The notes under the pieces were generated by a model, which worked only from the letters and a program-made list of their open reading frames with translations, did no database searches and was not told the DNA's origin. A stretch of 64,000 bases of DNA. Source: Chthoniobacteraceae bacterium (GTDB lineage: Bacteria; Verrucomicrobiota; Verrucomicrobiia; Chthoniobacterales; Chthoniobacteraceae). Shown one piece after another: positions 8,582 through 17,006 of this stretch. The number at the start of each line of letters is the position of its first letter. Positions within the stretch are counted from its first letter, which is position 1. The DNA lies in the NCBI GenBank assembly GCA_028293625.1, contig JAQGOL010000030.1, positions 186,001 through 250,000 on the forward strand, read 5' to 3'. The position numbers and the translations under genes were made by a program.

Positions 8582-9226
8582 TTGAATGCATCTGCCGTGA
8601 CTTCGTCCAATCGCATATCCACGGAGCCTGACACCGATGCAGTCGACCCCCGCGACGATTTGGAGTTGGTCGCGCGCTGTCAAACCGGGGATCAAGACGC
8701 CTTTAACCAACTCGTGATTCGCTACCGCCAACGCGCTTTTGCCATGGTTTATAACATGGTTCGCAATGAGCATGACGCCTGGGATTTGACCCAGGACGGT
8801 TTCCTCAAGGCATGGAAGTCGATCGACCGGTTTCGAGGGCAGTCATCTTTTTATACCTGGCTTTATCGGATCTTAATGAACGTTGGCATCGATTGGATGC
8901 GTCGCAAACACGTTCAGGGCGCCTCGGAATTTGATGACTCCCTGGGAATGCGAAACGTCGAGCCTGCCGCCGCGACCGTCCCGAAGAGCGAATTGGCGCC
9001 ACTTTTAAAAATCTCCGATAAAGAGATCCGCGCCCGCATCGATGAGGCGCTCCTGAAACTTTCTCCCGAACACCGGGCAGTCATCGTTTTACGCGAGATC
9101 GATGGCATGGATTACCAGGAGATCGCCGACTCACTTGAGTGCTCAATCGGCACCGTAATGTCGCGGTTATTTTACGCGCGCAAAAAACTCCAAACCATAC
9201 TGCGGGATATTTATGAAAACCTTTGA
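8582..9226 (+). CDS. ECF-type RNA polymerase sigma factor
   Basis: The 214-aa product has sigma region 2 (DAFNQLVIRYRQRAFAMVYN and DLTQDGFLKAWKSIDRFRG, ~44-95) and region 4 with a helix-turn-helix (LSPEHRAVIVLREIDGMDYQ through IGTVMSRLFYARKKL, ~160-205). The pattern is that of ECF sigma factors, which redirect RNA polymerase to stress or envelope genes. The frame opens with TTG at 8582; a GTG at 8597 is an alternative. Its 3' end overlaps the next gene by 14 nt. That gene encodes a one-span anti-sigma-like protein, the usual arrangement for a membrane-controlled sigma factor. Confidence 0.9.
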   Translation: MNASAVTSSNRISTEPDTDAVDPRDDLELVARCQTGDQDAFNQLVIRYRQRAFAMVYNMVRNEHDAWDLTQDGFLKAWKSIDRFRGQSSFYTWLYRILMNVGIDWMRRKHVQGASEFDDSLGMRNVEPAAATVPKSELAPLLKISDKEIRARIDEALLKLSPEHRAVIVLREIDGMDYQEIADSLECSIGTVMSRLFYARKKLQTILRDIYENL

Positions 9227-9707
9227 GGAACGATATACCGCCTGGATTGATGGAAAATTAAGCGGCTCGGAACTGGCCTGTTTCGAACGCGAACTTGACG
9301 CCACCGCCCCACCCGACAAGGCAAGCGCCCAGCAACTCGGCGATCTGCTGCGGCATCATTCAGACGCGCCCGCGCTGCCGAATGCCGATTTTTTCACCCA
9401 CCAGATCATGCACCGGATCGCGAGCGAAAATCCGGAACCGCAACGGCGCCGCTCGTGGAGCTGGTCGATTCCCCGGCTTGCCTGGGCCGGCGCACTGAGC
9501 CTGCTGCTGGCGGGCGCTTTATTTAAAACAATCATTTTGCCGGACGTGCCGAAACCGGTCGTTGATCCTTATTTTGCGGAAATCGTTGATGTGCGGACAT
9601 TTGATCCGAATATCTCGGCAACCCCGGTCTACAATCCCAAAGACAACGTGACAGTTCTTTGGATTGAAGGGCTCGACTATTTACCGGCGAGCTACAAGCT
9701 TCAGTGA
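9213..9707 (+). CDS. Putative membrane anti-sigma factor
   Basis: A 164-aa single-span protein. The cytoplasmic N-terminal ~85 residues contain an ERYTAWIDGKLSGSELACFE segment that resembles the helical anti-sigma domain. A hydrophobic helix follows (~88-106), then a ~55-residue extracytoplasmic tail. No HxxxCxxC zinc motif is present, so it would be a zinc-free type. The 14-nt overlap with the sigma gene and 4-nt overlap with the following gene mark a translationally coupled three-gene operon. Function is inferred from position, topology and the N-terminal resemblance. Confidence 0.7.
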   Translation: MKTFEERYTAWIDGKLSGSELACFERELDATAPPDKASAQQLGDLLRHHSDAPALPNADFFTHQIMHRIASENPEPQRRRSWSWSIPRLAWAGALSLLLAGALFKTIILPDVPKPVVDPYFAEIVDVRTFDPNISATPVYNPKDNVTVLWIEGLDYLPASYKLQ

Positions 9708-10165
9708 CCGTGAAAATTCTTCGGTCCGCACTGTTTCTCATTCTGCTTGCAAGCGTATCAGCGCGGGCGGAGGACAAGATCTGGAGCGCTGTTGTCATTG
9801 CCTCTAATGTCGGCACGCCCCGGGAAGCGCCGACGCAGCTATTGCCGGTTATCAACCGGTTAAAGCGGGTATTCGGATATAACCAGTTTGAGATTCTCGG
9901 CAGCACGACCACCACCATCGACGATCAGGTCGAACGCTGGCTGATTCCCACCGAACATTTCTGGCTCAATGTTAAAGCCCGCCACGCCAGCGCCAAGGAG
10001 GCCCGCGGCGGTTATCTGCTTAACCTGCAGCTCTTTCACGACAAACGGCAATTGGTGGAAACCGAAGCCAAGCTTGCCCCGGACAGCCCGCTTTTTATCC
10101 GCGGCCCGCTCCATGCCCGCGGTCAGATTCTGATCGTGCTCCAAGTCCAGCCGCCTGCCAATTGA
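9704..10165 (+). CDS. Secreted hypothetical protein of the ECF operon
   Basis: The start is a GTG that overlaps the previous stop codon (GTGA). The 153-aa product has a signal peptide (ILRSALFLILLASVSARA) and a mature domain of about 130 residues with alternating beta-like segments and no cysteines. I recognise no family. As the third gene of a sigma/anti-sigma operon it probably works in the periplasm or envelope. It could be a sensor or partner of the anti-sigma factor, or simply a target of the regulon. Confidence 0.7.
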   Translation: MTVKILRSALFLILLASVSARAEDKIWSAVVIASNVGTPREAPTQLLPVINRLKRVFGYNQFEILGSTTTTIDDQVERWLIPTEHFWLNVKARHASAKEARGGYLLNLQLFHDKRQLVETEAKLAPDSPLFIRGPLHARGQILIVLQVQPPAN

Positions 10166-10171
10166 CTCTCT

Positions 10172-11428
10172 TTATCTGACGCCGGTCACCAACGGCTGCG
10201 TCCACGCGTGTTCCAATTCGCCCTCGCAATACGGATCCTTCTTCAACCGGTTCGAGCTCACTTTCGCCCGGACATAGATTTCGTCGCCCTTGAGCGTATA
10301 GCTTGCTGAATTACCGTGCACGGTGGCGAGGACGGCGCCGATTTCATCACTGTAACGGCGGGTCACACGCAAGGTCTGGCCGTTCTCGCCAAATAGTTGC
10401 TCGCTGGAACGCTCATAACCCTTCCGCGTCCCAATAAATTCGGTCGTGTAAACGACATTCGGTTCGGACTCAATGGTGATCGAAATACCCTCTTTGGCAC
10501 GCACGACCTCGCTGAGTGTTACGCCGGATGAGGCATAAAAATCGCCCGCTTCCATCGCTGCAATGAGCGCTTCGACATTAAGGCTGGCCGCCCGCACCAT
10601 GATCCAGCCGCGTCCGGGATGACTCTGCTTTTTGGGCTCGGAATGGTAGTTATGCGAATCATCGCAGCCCATCCCAAAGAGCGGCTCCTTTCCCAGTTCA
10701 GCAAGCCGCTCGGTGAGCACGATATCCCAGACCCGATCAGTGCTCGCATGCTTGAGGTCGCCCTCGTTGTGCACCATCGGATGGCCATTGTAGACTTCAA
10801 AAAAACGGTCATTTTCAACCTGCATCAGCTCTTCGGCCGTGATTGCCCAGCCGAAGTTGGGATGGTTGATATGCGCGAACATCGGCACGCCCGTCCGCTT
10901 CCTTTGCGCGGCCACGGCATCAAGCGTTTTCTGCATCACTTCCACAATGCCACCGCCACTCTGGGGCTCGATTTTCTCCACCAGGTTTGTCGCGTTGATA
11001 TGAATGGGCGCCGTCAGATAACGCCCGGTGATTTCCTCACTCCGAATCAGAAGAAACCGGCCTGGCTCTTCAAACGGCACGCGAAACTCACTCAGCATCT
11101 TAAGCCGTACTTCGCGCACCCCATCCGTGTCGCGCTCTTCCACCCACGGCTTCCCAAAACGCGCCAGATATTTGGCAAACGCAGCCTCGCCGCTTTTCAC
11201 CACCCCAATCCAGCGCTCGTGATCAGCCAGAATATTGTGATCCGACAGCGCGAGAAAATCGTATCCGTGCTGTTTGTACCAATCGACAATCATTTCCGGA
11301 TAATCATCTCCATCACTCCAAAGCGAGTGCGTGTGCAGATTCCCCTTCCACCAACGAAGGTCTTGATCGGCAGCCGTGGCGGAATAAAGTGTCGTGTACG
11401 AAACAAAAAGGATCACGAGAAAACGCAT
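10172..11428 (-). CDS. Exported PHP-domain phosphoesterase-like protein
   Basis: Starting at the ATG at 11428, the 418-aa protein has a signal peptide (MRFLVILFVSYTTLYSATAA) followed directly by the PHP hallmark KGNLHTHSLWSDGDD. More metal-ligand motifs follow: DFLALSDHN, FAHINHPNFGW and a late GMGCDDSHNYH. PHP proteins hydrolyse phosphate esters with two or three metal ions; exported forms like this one have no assigned substrate. The C-terminal ~100 residues look like a beta-sandwich. An upstream ATG at 11464 reads through a short GGGGAACCTT direct repeat and is unlikely. It ends 7 nt from the convergent ECF operon. Confidence 0.8.
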   Translation of the reverse strand: MRFLVILFVSYTTLYSATAADQDLRWWKGNLHTHSLWSDGDDYPEMIVDWYKQHGYDFLALSDHNILADHERWIGVVKSGEAAFAKYLARFGKPWVEERDTDGVREVRLKMLSEFRVPFEEPGRFLLIRSEEITGRYLTAPIHINATNLVEKIEPQSGGGIVEVMQKTLDAVAAQRKRTGVPMFAHINHPNFGWAITAEELMQVENDRFFEVYNGHPMVHNEGDLKHASTDRVWDIVLTERLAELGKEPLFGMGCDDSHNYHSEPKKQSHPGRGWIMVRAASLNVEALIAAMEAGDFYASSGVTLSEVVRAKEGISITIESEPNVVYTTEFIGTRKGYERSSEQLFGENGQTLRVTRRYSDEIGAVLATVHGNSASYTLKGDEIYVRAKVSSNRLKKDPYCEGELEHAWTQPLVTGVR

Positions 11429-11523
11429 CGGCTGGGGGAACCTTGGGGGGAACCTTGGGGACATGGAAAACCTGGAGGCAGCGAGAAGCCGGACCGATTT
11501 AAGGCGATGAATCGGAGGCTGGA

Positions 11524-12894
11524 TTATCCGTAACGCAACGCTTCGATCGGGTCGAGCCGGCTCGCTTTGATGGCGGGGTAAAATCCGCTCACGACACCAA
11601 TGATTAAAGCGAAACTAAAGCTGATCAGGACTGCCGGAAGCTCCACCACCGGCGCGTTCTTATCGGAAATCATGACCAGAATCTTCATGATCCCAAAACT
11701 CGCCGCCAATCCGAGAACGCCGCCGATGAAGCCGATCACTGCGCTTTCCACCACGATTTGCATAAAGATATCGCGCCCCTTCGCGCCAACGGCCCGGCGT
11801 ACACCGATTTCGCGGATTCGCTCACTGATACTGGCCAGCATGATATTGGTGATGCCAATGCCGCCGACCAGCAGCGAGATTCCCGCGATCATGCCGCCGC
11901 TTAAGCGCGTGCTCTGGACGCTCTCCTCAATGGTGTCAAACCACTCCTGCTTGGTATCAAATGTGAAATCCTCAATGCCTCGATGGGTGGCGCCGACGAT
12001 GGCTTGCACCTGATTCATGGTTTGCTGAAAAGCAGCCGTATCCGCCACCTGGAATGAAAGTTGGTCGAGCTTGTAATTAGGCCCCTGATCGACCAGGCCG
12101 ACCACGCTGGCGCTCTTGAATTCGTAAAACATCGTGCTGATCGGAATCAGGATCATGGCGTTCTTGCGGTCGAACATTCCGCCCCCGGATCCCCCGCCCC
12201 GCCCGCCACCAGGAGCACCACCCGGCGGTTTTCTCTTCGTACGATCCCGTTCCACCGGAGGCGCTTTTGCTGCTTGCTCGCGCCGGCGTTTGTCCTCCTC
12301 GCGTTCGTAATGGGTAAATTCGCCAACGACCGTAAATGGACAGCCATTGAGCATGATCGATTGGCCAATGGGGTTGAAATGCGGCAGCTCAGGCCAGAGC
12401 CGTTGCGAGATCCCGTCGCCGATGACGCAGACATGTTGGGCGTTTTCAACATCCATCAGGCTCAGGTTCCGGCCCCGGGCCACCTCATGTTTATTGATCG
12501 GCACAAAATCCGGCCATGCACCGACAACAAAAGAACGGAAGAGCTGGTTTGCGCGTGTGATTGCGCAACTCTGCAGTTCGGAAACGGGCGTCACATAAGA
12601 AACCAGATCCGCCGATTTAAGGATTGCCTCCGCATCGGCCACCGTCCGCCCCGGCGAGATCTCGGCATACCCTTCCTGCTCGATCGGCACGTCCTGAGTG
12701 ATGATACCAACCTTCTCAATCCCGCCGACCTGCTGCATGTATTCGCGCATGCCTTTCGCCATTCCCGCGGTAAGCGAAAACATGCTCAGAAGCGATGCCA
12801 CGCCGAGAATGATCCCGAGCATCGTGAGGAAACTGCGGAATTTGTGGGAAGAAATTTCTTTTAACCCAAGGAGGAGTCCGAGCCAAAGATTCAT
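11524..12894 (-). CDS. MacB-like ABC transporter permease (FtsX type)
   Basis: The 456-aa protein has the MacB topology: one N-terminal helix (~21-41), a periplasmic domain of ~280 residues, then three C-terminal helices with the FtsX-type ERIREIGVRRAVGAKGRDI loop (~360-380). The MacB_PCD region opens with ADAEAILKSADLVSYVTPV. Unusually, the periplasmic domain carries a basic, Pro/Gly-rich insertion (about 215-245, with GGGRGGGSGGG). It overlaps the ATPase gene by 4 nt; the adaptor gene lies upstream. The three should form a mechanotransmission exporter for peptides, lipids or antibiotics. Confidence 0.88.
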   Translation of the reverse strand: MNLWLGLLLGLKEISSHKFRSFLTMLGIILGVASLLSMFSLTAGMAKGMREYMQQVGGIEKVGIITQDVPIEQEGYAEISPGRTVADAEAILKSADLVSYVTPVSELQSCAITRANQLFRSFVVGAWPDFVPINKHEVARGRNLSLMDVENAQHVCVIGDGISQRLWPELPHFNPIGQSIMLNGCPFTVVGEFTHYEREEDKRRREQAAKAPPVERDRTKRKPPGGAPGGGRGGGSGGGMFDRKNAMILIPISTMFYEFKSASVVGLVDQGPNYKLDQLSFQVADTAAFQQTMNQVQAIVGATHRGIEDFTFDTKQEWFDTIEESVQSTRLSGGMIAGISLLVGGIGITNIMLASISERIREIGVRRAVGAKGRDIFMQIVVESAVIGFIGGVLGLAASFGIMKILVMISDKNAPVVELPAVLISFSFALIIGVVSGFYPAIKASRLDPIEALRYG

Positions 12895-13556
12895 ACAATT
12901 TTGCCGTCTTGGATTTCAATCCGGCGCGGAGTTTGGGCGGCGATCTTGTTGTCGTGTGTCACCAGCACAATTGTGCGGCCTTGTTCGCTAAGTTCACGAA
13001 AGAGCTCCAGAATGGTGGCGCCGGTTTTGGAATCCAGATTCCCCGTTGGTTCATCCGCAAACACGATTCGCGGATCGTTGACCAAGGCGCGCGCAATGGC
13101 GACCCGCTGCATCTGCCCGCCGCTCAACTGCAAAGGGGTGTTTTTTACGCGGTTGGAAAGGCCCACGCGTTCCACCGCGGCCAGGGCGCGGGTGCGGCGT
13201 TCCTGAGCGGTCACGCCAGCGTAGATCATCGGCAGCTCCACGTTTTGCAGCACGGTAAACTTCGCGAGAAGATTGAAGGACTGGAAGACGAACCCGATCT
13301 TCTGGTTGCGCATCTCGCTCAATTTATTGGCGCTCGCGCGGCTTACGTCGATGCCGTCGATGCGCATCATTCCGGAAGTCGGCGTGTCGAGGCAGCCGAG
13401 CAAATGCATCAAAGTCGACTTGCCGCTGCCGCTTGGACCGATGATGGCGGCGTATTCGCCTTGTTCAATCACAAGATCGATCCCATCAAGGGCGACGATA
13501 TCCTGCGAACCAACACGGTAACGCTTGGTGACGTTGGTTAATTCAATCAGCGCCAT
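12891..13556 (-). CDS. MacB/LolD-type ABC transporter ATPase
   Basis: A 221-aa ATPase of the MacB/LolD class with Walker A GPSGSGKST (~40-48), signature LSGGQMQRV (~143-151), Walker B RIVFADEPTG (~163-172) and the family DNKIAAQTPRRIEIQDGK C-terminus. It powers the FtsX-type permease encoded 4 nt downstream. Length and motif spacing are normal. Confidence 0.93.
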   Translation of the reverse strand: MALIELTNVTKRYRVGSQDIVALDGIDLVIEQGEYAAIIGPSGSGKSTLMHLLGCLDTPTSGMMRIDGIDVSRASANKLSEMRNQKIGFVFQSFNLLAKFTVLQNVELPMIYAGVTAQERRTRALAAVERVGLSNRVKNTPLQLSGGQMQRVAIARALVNDPRIVFADEPTGNLDSKTGATILELFRELSEQGRTIVLVTHDNKIAAQTPRRIEIQDGKIV

Positions 13557-13644
13557 AAGGGACCCTTGTTGAAAACGCGGCTTTTTCCTGGAGAGACGCC
13601 GTTCCTGCGTTCTCCGGACCGATCCACTCCTGCGGGAATTAAAA

Positions 13645-14739
13645 TCACGATTTCTTTTCCGGGGTGCGCGACGGCTCCACCATAAGGATCTCTTCGCCTT
13701 CTTTTAAGCCGGTGAGAATCTGGGCGAAGTCGACGTTGGTCACCCCGACTTTGACCTGGCGCTTTTCAGAGCTCTCACCACTGCGCACATAAACCACCTT
13801 CGACATCCCGTCGCCTTTGAACACGGCGGCAATGGGAACCGCGATGGCGTCGTCGGCGCGGGCAATTGGAACTTTCACGCTCACCGTCATTCCCGGGCGC
13901 AGCTGGGCAACGGGCTTTTCGATCAACGCCCTGACCTGAAATCCCTTCACATTTGTTTTAATACTGGCCACGGGCGCAATAAAAATAATGCGCGCCTCCA
14001 ACTCGGAATCCTTAAGAGACTCGGCACGCAGTTGAACCACCTGATTGAGCTCGATCCGGGCGACATCAATCTGGTTGATATGCGTCTCAACAAGCAGCCT
14101 TGAGAGGTTGGCGATGGTCATCAGCGTGGTCCCGCTATTGACGCTGGCCGCCGCGATCACAACCTGGCCTTCACTCACGGGCCGCGTCAGCACAGTCCCG
14201 GCCATCGGCGCGAGCACCTTGGTCTTGCTCAGGCGATCATCCACGAGCTGCAGCTTGCGCATCGCCTTGGAATAAGAATTCTCGGAAATCGCGAGCGTTG
14301 AGGAAAGGTTATCAAAAACTTCAAGGCTGATAAGCTTGGCATCAAAAAGGTCTTTTCCACGGGTGAAATTCTTCTTGTCCCGGTCGACCTGAAGTTTTGT
14401 TCCTTCAATTTCCGCGAGGGCCGTTTCCCGCTCGCTTAAAAGATCATGATCGTCAATTTCGACCAGCAAATCGCCTTCCTTCACCACCGCTCCGGCCTCG
14501 ATATGGAGCCCTTTGATTTTGCCACCGACCTCTGACTTCACATCCAGCGTGATTTCCGGCGCCACATCCCCACTGATCTCCACCGTAAGATCAATGTCGC
14601 GTTTTTCCGCCCGGGTCACTCGCCGATCCGCGCGCTCGGCTGTTTTAGGAGCCTGCGCTGCGACCGGGCGAATCCGGGCATACCAATAGCCGCCCCCGGC
14701 GAGCGCGGTGAAAAGGAGGAGAATAACGAGTTTCTTCAT
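13645..14739 (-). CDS. MacA-like periplasmic adaptor (HlyD/RND membrane fusion protein)
   Basis: The 364-aa protein has one N-terminal membrane anchor (KKLVILLLFTALAGGGYWYA), a split lipoyl domain (around KGLHIEAGAVVKEGDLLVEI and APMAGTVLTRPVSEGQVV), a short coiled-coil hairpin between the halves (~95-165) and beta-barrel plus membrane-proximal domains to the C-terminus. This is the adaptor that links an inner-membrane MacB pump to an outer-membrane TolC duct. It precedes the ATPase by 88 nt in the operon. No TolC gene is in the window, so the duct must be encoded elsewhere. Confidence 0.9.
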   Translation of the reverse strand: MKKLVILLLFTALAGGGYWYARIRPVAAQAPKTAERADRRVTRAEKRDIDLTVEISGDVAPEITLDVKSEVGGKIKGLHIEAGAVVKEGDLLVEIDDHDLLSERETALAEIEGTKLQVDRDKKNFTRGKDLFDAKLISLEVFDNLSSTLAISENSYSKAMRKLQLVDDRLSKTKVLAPMAGTVLTRPVSEGQVVIAAASVNSGTTLMTIANLSRLLVETHINQIDVARIELNQVVQLRAESLKDSELEARIIFIAPVASIKTNVKGFQVRALIEKPVAQLRPGMTVSVKVPIARADDAIAVPIAAVFKGDGMSKVVYVRSGESSEKRQVKVGVTNVDFAQILTGLKEGEEILMVEPSRTPEKKS

Positions 14740-14890
14740 GAAGAGGGGGCTTGAAGTTCGCCACTATGGCGAAAAGAGTGCAAGGCGCAATAATACGCCT
14801 GCGTAGGAAATCCACACGGTAGACGCTTCTTAGAAGTAAGCGCCACTTTTAACGGTTCCTCACTTGCAAGACGGGTAATGACCGGGCGTT

Positions 14891-15571
14891 TTATTCGCCA
14901 AACCACTGCTGCAGCCGTGCGACCTCAAGTTCATCAAAGCACTCCACCACCGCGTCCGCTTTGGTCAATTCCTCTCGCGGATGCGTCGTGGCGACGGCCA
15001 CCACCCGCATCCCTCCCGCACGCGCCGCCGCAATCCCCACGTGAGCGTCTTCAAAAACAACGCACTGCGACGGCGGCCGGTTGATCCGCTTTGCAGCCAA
15101 TAGGAAAACCTGCGGGTCGGGCTTGCCCGCCGTGACATCTTCAGCGGTTACAATCGCGTCGAAAAACTCTGCCAATCCGATCAGTCCCAGGGAGAGATCG
15201 ATGTTTTCACGATGGGTGGAGGAGCCTATCGCACAAGAAACGCCAGCCGCACGAAGGCGTTCCATCCAGCTGCGAACCCCGGGCAAAGCCTTCAATCCCC
15301 GCTCCCGCACCACTTCACGATAAAGCTCCTCTTTTCTCAAGGAGAGCCGCTGAATCTCCAAAGGATCCGTGGTCCATGCGAGGATTTCAGGAATGATGAA
15401 ATCGTTTTTCCGCCCGAACCCTTTTAGAAAATGACCCGCCGGCAGGATGCGGCCCCCTTCCGCGGCCAGGCGCTCCCAGCTCTCTTCATGATGAATGCGC
15501 GAATCGATAATGACGCCGTCCCAATCAAAGAGGGCGCCCCAGTTGGCCTGACGAGGGAGAGAAGAGATCAC
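14891..15571 (-). CDS. HAD family phosphatase (beta-phosphoglucomutase-like)
   Basis: The protein has the HAD motif I ALFDWDGVIIDS near its N-terminus, motif II CAIGSSTHREN, and the motif III/IV region GKPDPQVFLLAAKR ... VVFEDAHVGIAAARAGGM, with the alpha-helical cap of the beta-PGM/phosphoglycolate group. I start at GTG 15571 (226 aa): it places motif I at the usual distance from the start and lies 45 nt after the upstream NDH-2 stop. An ATG at 15766 would run 150 nt into the NDH-2 gene. Likely a small-molecule phosphatase or phosphosugar mutase; substrate unknown. Confidence 0.82.
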   Translation of the reverse strand: MISSLPRQANWGALFDWDGVIIDSRIHHEESWERLAAEGGRILPAGHFLKGFGRKNDFIIPEILAWTTDPLEIQRLSLRKEELYREVVRERGLKALPGVRSWMERLRAAGVSCAIGSSTHRENIDLSLGLIGLAEFFDAIVTAEDVTAGKPDPQVFLLAAKRINRPPSQCVVFEDAHVGIAAARAGGMRVVAVATTHPREELTKADAVVECFDELEVARLQQWFGE

Positions 15572-15615
15572 GTTCCATCCACATTCAAAGAACGGCCACG
15601 AGGCAAGCGGGAACC

Positions 15616-16893
15616 TTAAAAGTCGCTCGATTGCCGGGCGCTTTTGGTGATCAGCCGGGCGCCCCGTCCATAAAAGACGTAAGCGTAAGCCCAGCTGAAG
15701 AGCACCATGAGCTTGTTGCGAAAGCCGACCAAAAAAATCAGATGCACAAAAAGCCAGGCAAGCCACGCCGGGTAGCCGCTGAAGCGAAGGAATCCGACAT
15801 CGGCAACAGCCGAATGGCGGCCGATGGTAGCCATCATTCCTTTATCGGAATAAACAAATGGCTTTGGCCGACCCTCAAGGATCATTGCCGAGATATTGGC
15901 GGCCGCATGGCGCCCCTGCTGCATGGCAACCGGCGAGACGCCGGGAAGAAGAGTGCCGTCTTCGAGCTCAAAATGCGCCAGGTCGCCAATCACCATCACT
16001 TCCCGATGCCCGGGAATGGTGAGATCGGCTCCGATGATGACGCGTCCCTGCCTGTCGACGGGCACGCCGAGGCTTGCCCCCAATGAAGAGGCGGCATTTC
16101 CGGCGGCCCAAATGATCGTCTGTGCTTCGATAAACTCGCCACCTTTCAACGTGACCCCATCAGCTGACACCTGCTCGACAGCGGCCTGGAGACGCAAATT
16201 GACGCCGATCGCGACGAGCTGTTCCTGCGCGCTTTCGGAAAGATCGGGCGCAAACGTCGGCAATGCGCGACTGGCCGCATCAAGGAGAATCACGCGAGCC
16301 TGCGAAGGGTCGATATGGCGAAAATCACGCACCAATGTCACCCTTGCAATCTCCGCGATGGCGCCCGCCATCTCCACCCCGGTCGGACCAGCGCCGATGA
16401 CAACAAAACTCATTGCCGCCTTTCGCACGGCGTCATCAGTGGTTTTTTCCGCGATTTCAAAAGCAAGCAACATCCGGCGCCGGATCTCAACCGCGTCTTC
16501 GAGACTTTTAAGGCCGGGAGCAAACTGTTCCCATTCCGGATGCCCGAAATAGGAATGACGCGCACCGGCGGCGACAATCAGGAAGTCGTACCCGACCTCG
16601 CCATCGCTCGTGAGCACCTTTTTCGCCACGGGATCAATCCGCTCCACGATAGTCATGATGACCTCAATATTTTCCTGCTTCCGCAAAACATGACGTAGCG
16701 GCTCGGCGATATCAGCGGGAGAAAGCGCGGCCGTGGCAACCTGATAAAGGAGCGGCTGAAAAAGGTGATGATTCTGCCGGTCAAGCAAGGTCACGCGCAC
16801 ATCGGTTTTTCGTAAAGCTTTGGCAGCCTCAAGCCCTCCGAATCCGCCGCCAATAATTACAACACGGGGAAGATTACGCTGATGGATTTTCAT
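15616..16893 (-). CDS. Type II NADH dehydrogenase (NDH-2)
   Basis: The 425-aa flavoprotein starts with an FAD-binding Rossmann motif (VVIIGGGFGGLEAAKAL, ~11-27) followed by the NDH-2 signature HHLFQPLLYQVATAALSP (~42-59). The second Rossmann motif for NADH is FVVIGAGPTGVEMAGAIAE (~163-181). A GDLAHFE-type FAD contact appears near 300, and the tail is hydrophobic with a membrane-associating LVHLIFLVGFRNKLMVLFSW segment. NDH-2 passes electrons from NADH to quinone without proton pumping. Length is typical for the family. Confidence 0.9.
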   Translation of the reverse strand: MKIHQRNLPRVVIIGGGFGGLEAAKALRKTDVRVTLLDRQNHHLFQPLLYQVATAALSPADIAEPLRHVLRKQENIEVIMTIVERIDPVAKKVLTSDGEVGYDFLIVAAGARHSYFGHPEWEQFAPGLKSLEDAVEIRRRMLLAFEIAEKTTDDAVRKAAMSFVVIGAGPTGVEMAGAIAEIARVTLVRDFRHIDPSQARVILLDAASRALPTFAPDLSESAQEQLVAIGVNLRLQAAVEQVSADGVTLKGGEFIEAQTIIWAAGNAASSLGASLGVPVDRQGRVIIGADLTIPGHREVMVIGDLAHFELEDGTLLPGVSPVAMQQGRHAAANISAMILEGRPKPFVYSDKGMMATIGRHSAVADVGFLRFSGYPAWLAWLFVHLIFLVGFRNKLMVLFSWAYAYVFYGRGARLITKSARQSSDF

Positions 16894-17006
16894 TAATAAA
16901 ACCTTGGGAAGGTCCGATCACCATAGTGTTGCTCATTTTTTGGGCAAGCTCGCGGAACTCGCTCCTGGCTCTGGTCTTCGGCCACGCTCTTCGATAGCAA
17001 CACGCC

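Noticed and set aside
7699-8634. 311-codon minus-strand frame over the acidic hypothetical gene
   Set aside because: Its composition is that of an antisense mirror (runs of Leu/Phe/Val opposite acidic helices). It has no motifs and overlaps the start of the ECF sigma gene. The plus-strand product looks like a real soluble protein.
11430-11460. Short GGGGAACCTT tandem repeat near the PHP gene start
   Set aside because: Only two copies, explained by local duplication; used only as an argument for the downstream start codon.
10619-11533. 304-codon plus-strand frame antisense to the PHP-domain gene
   Set aside because: It is a mirror of the PHP gene, whose metal motifs are intact; composition is not protein-like.
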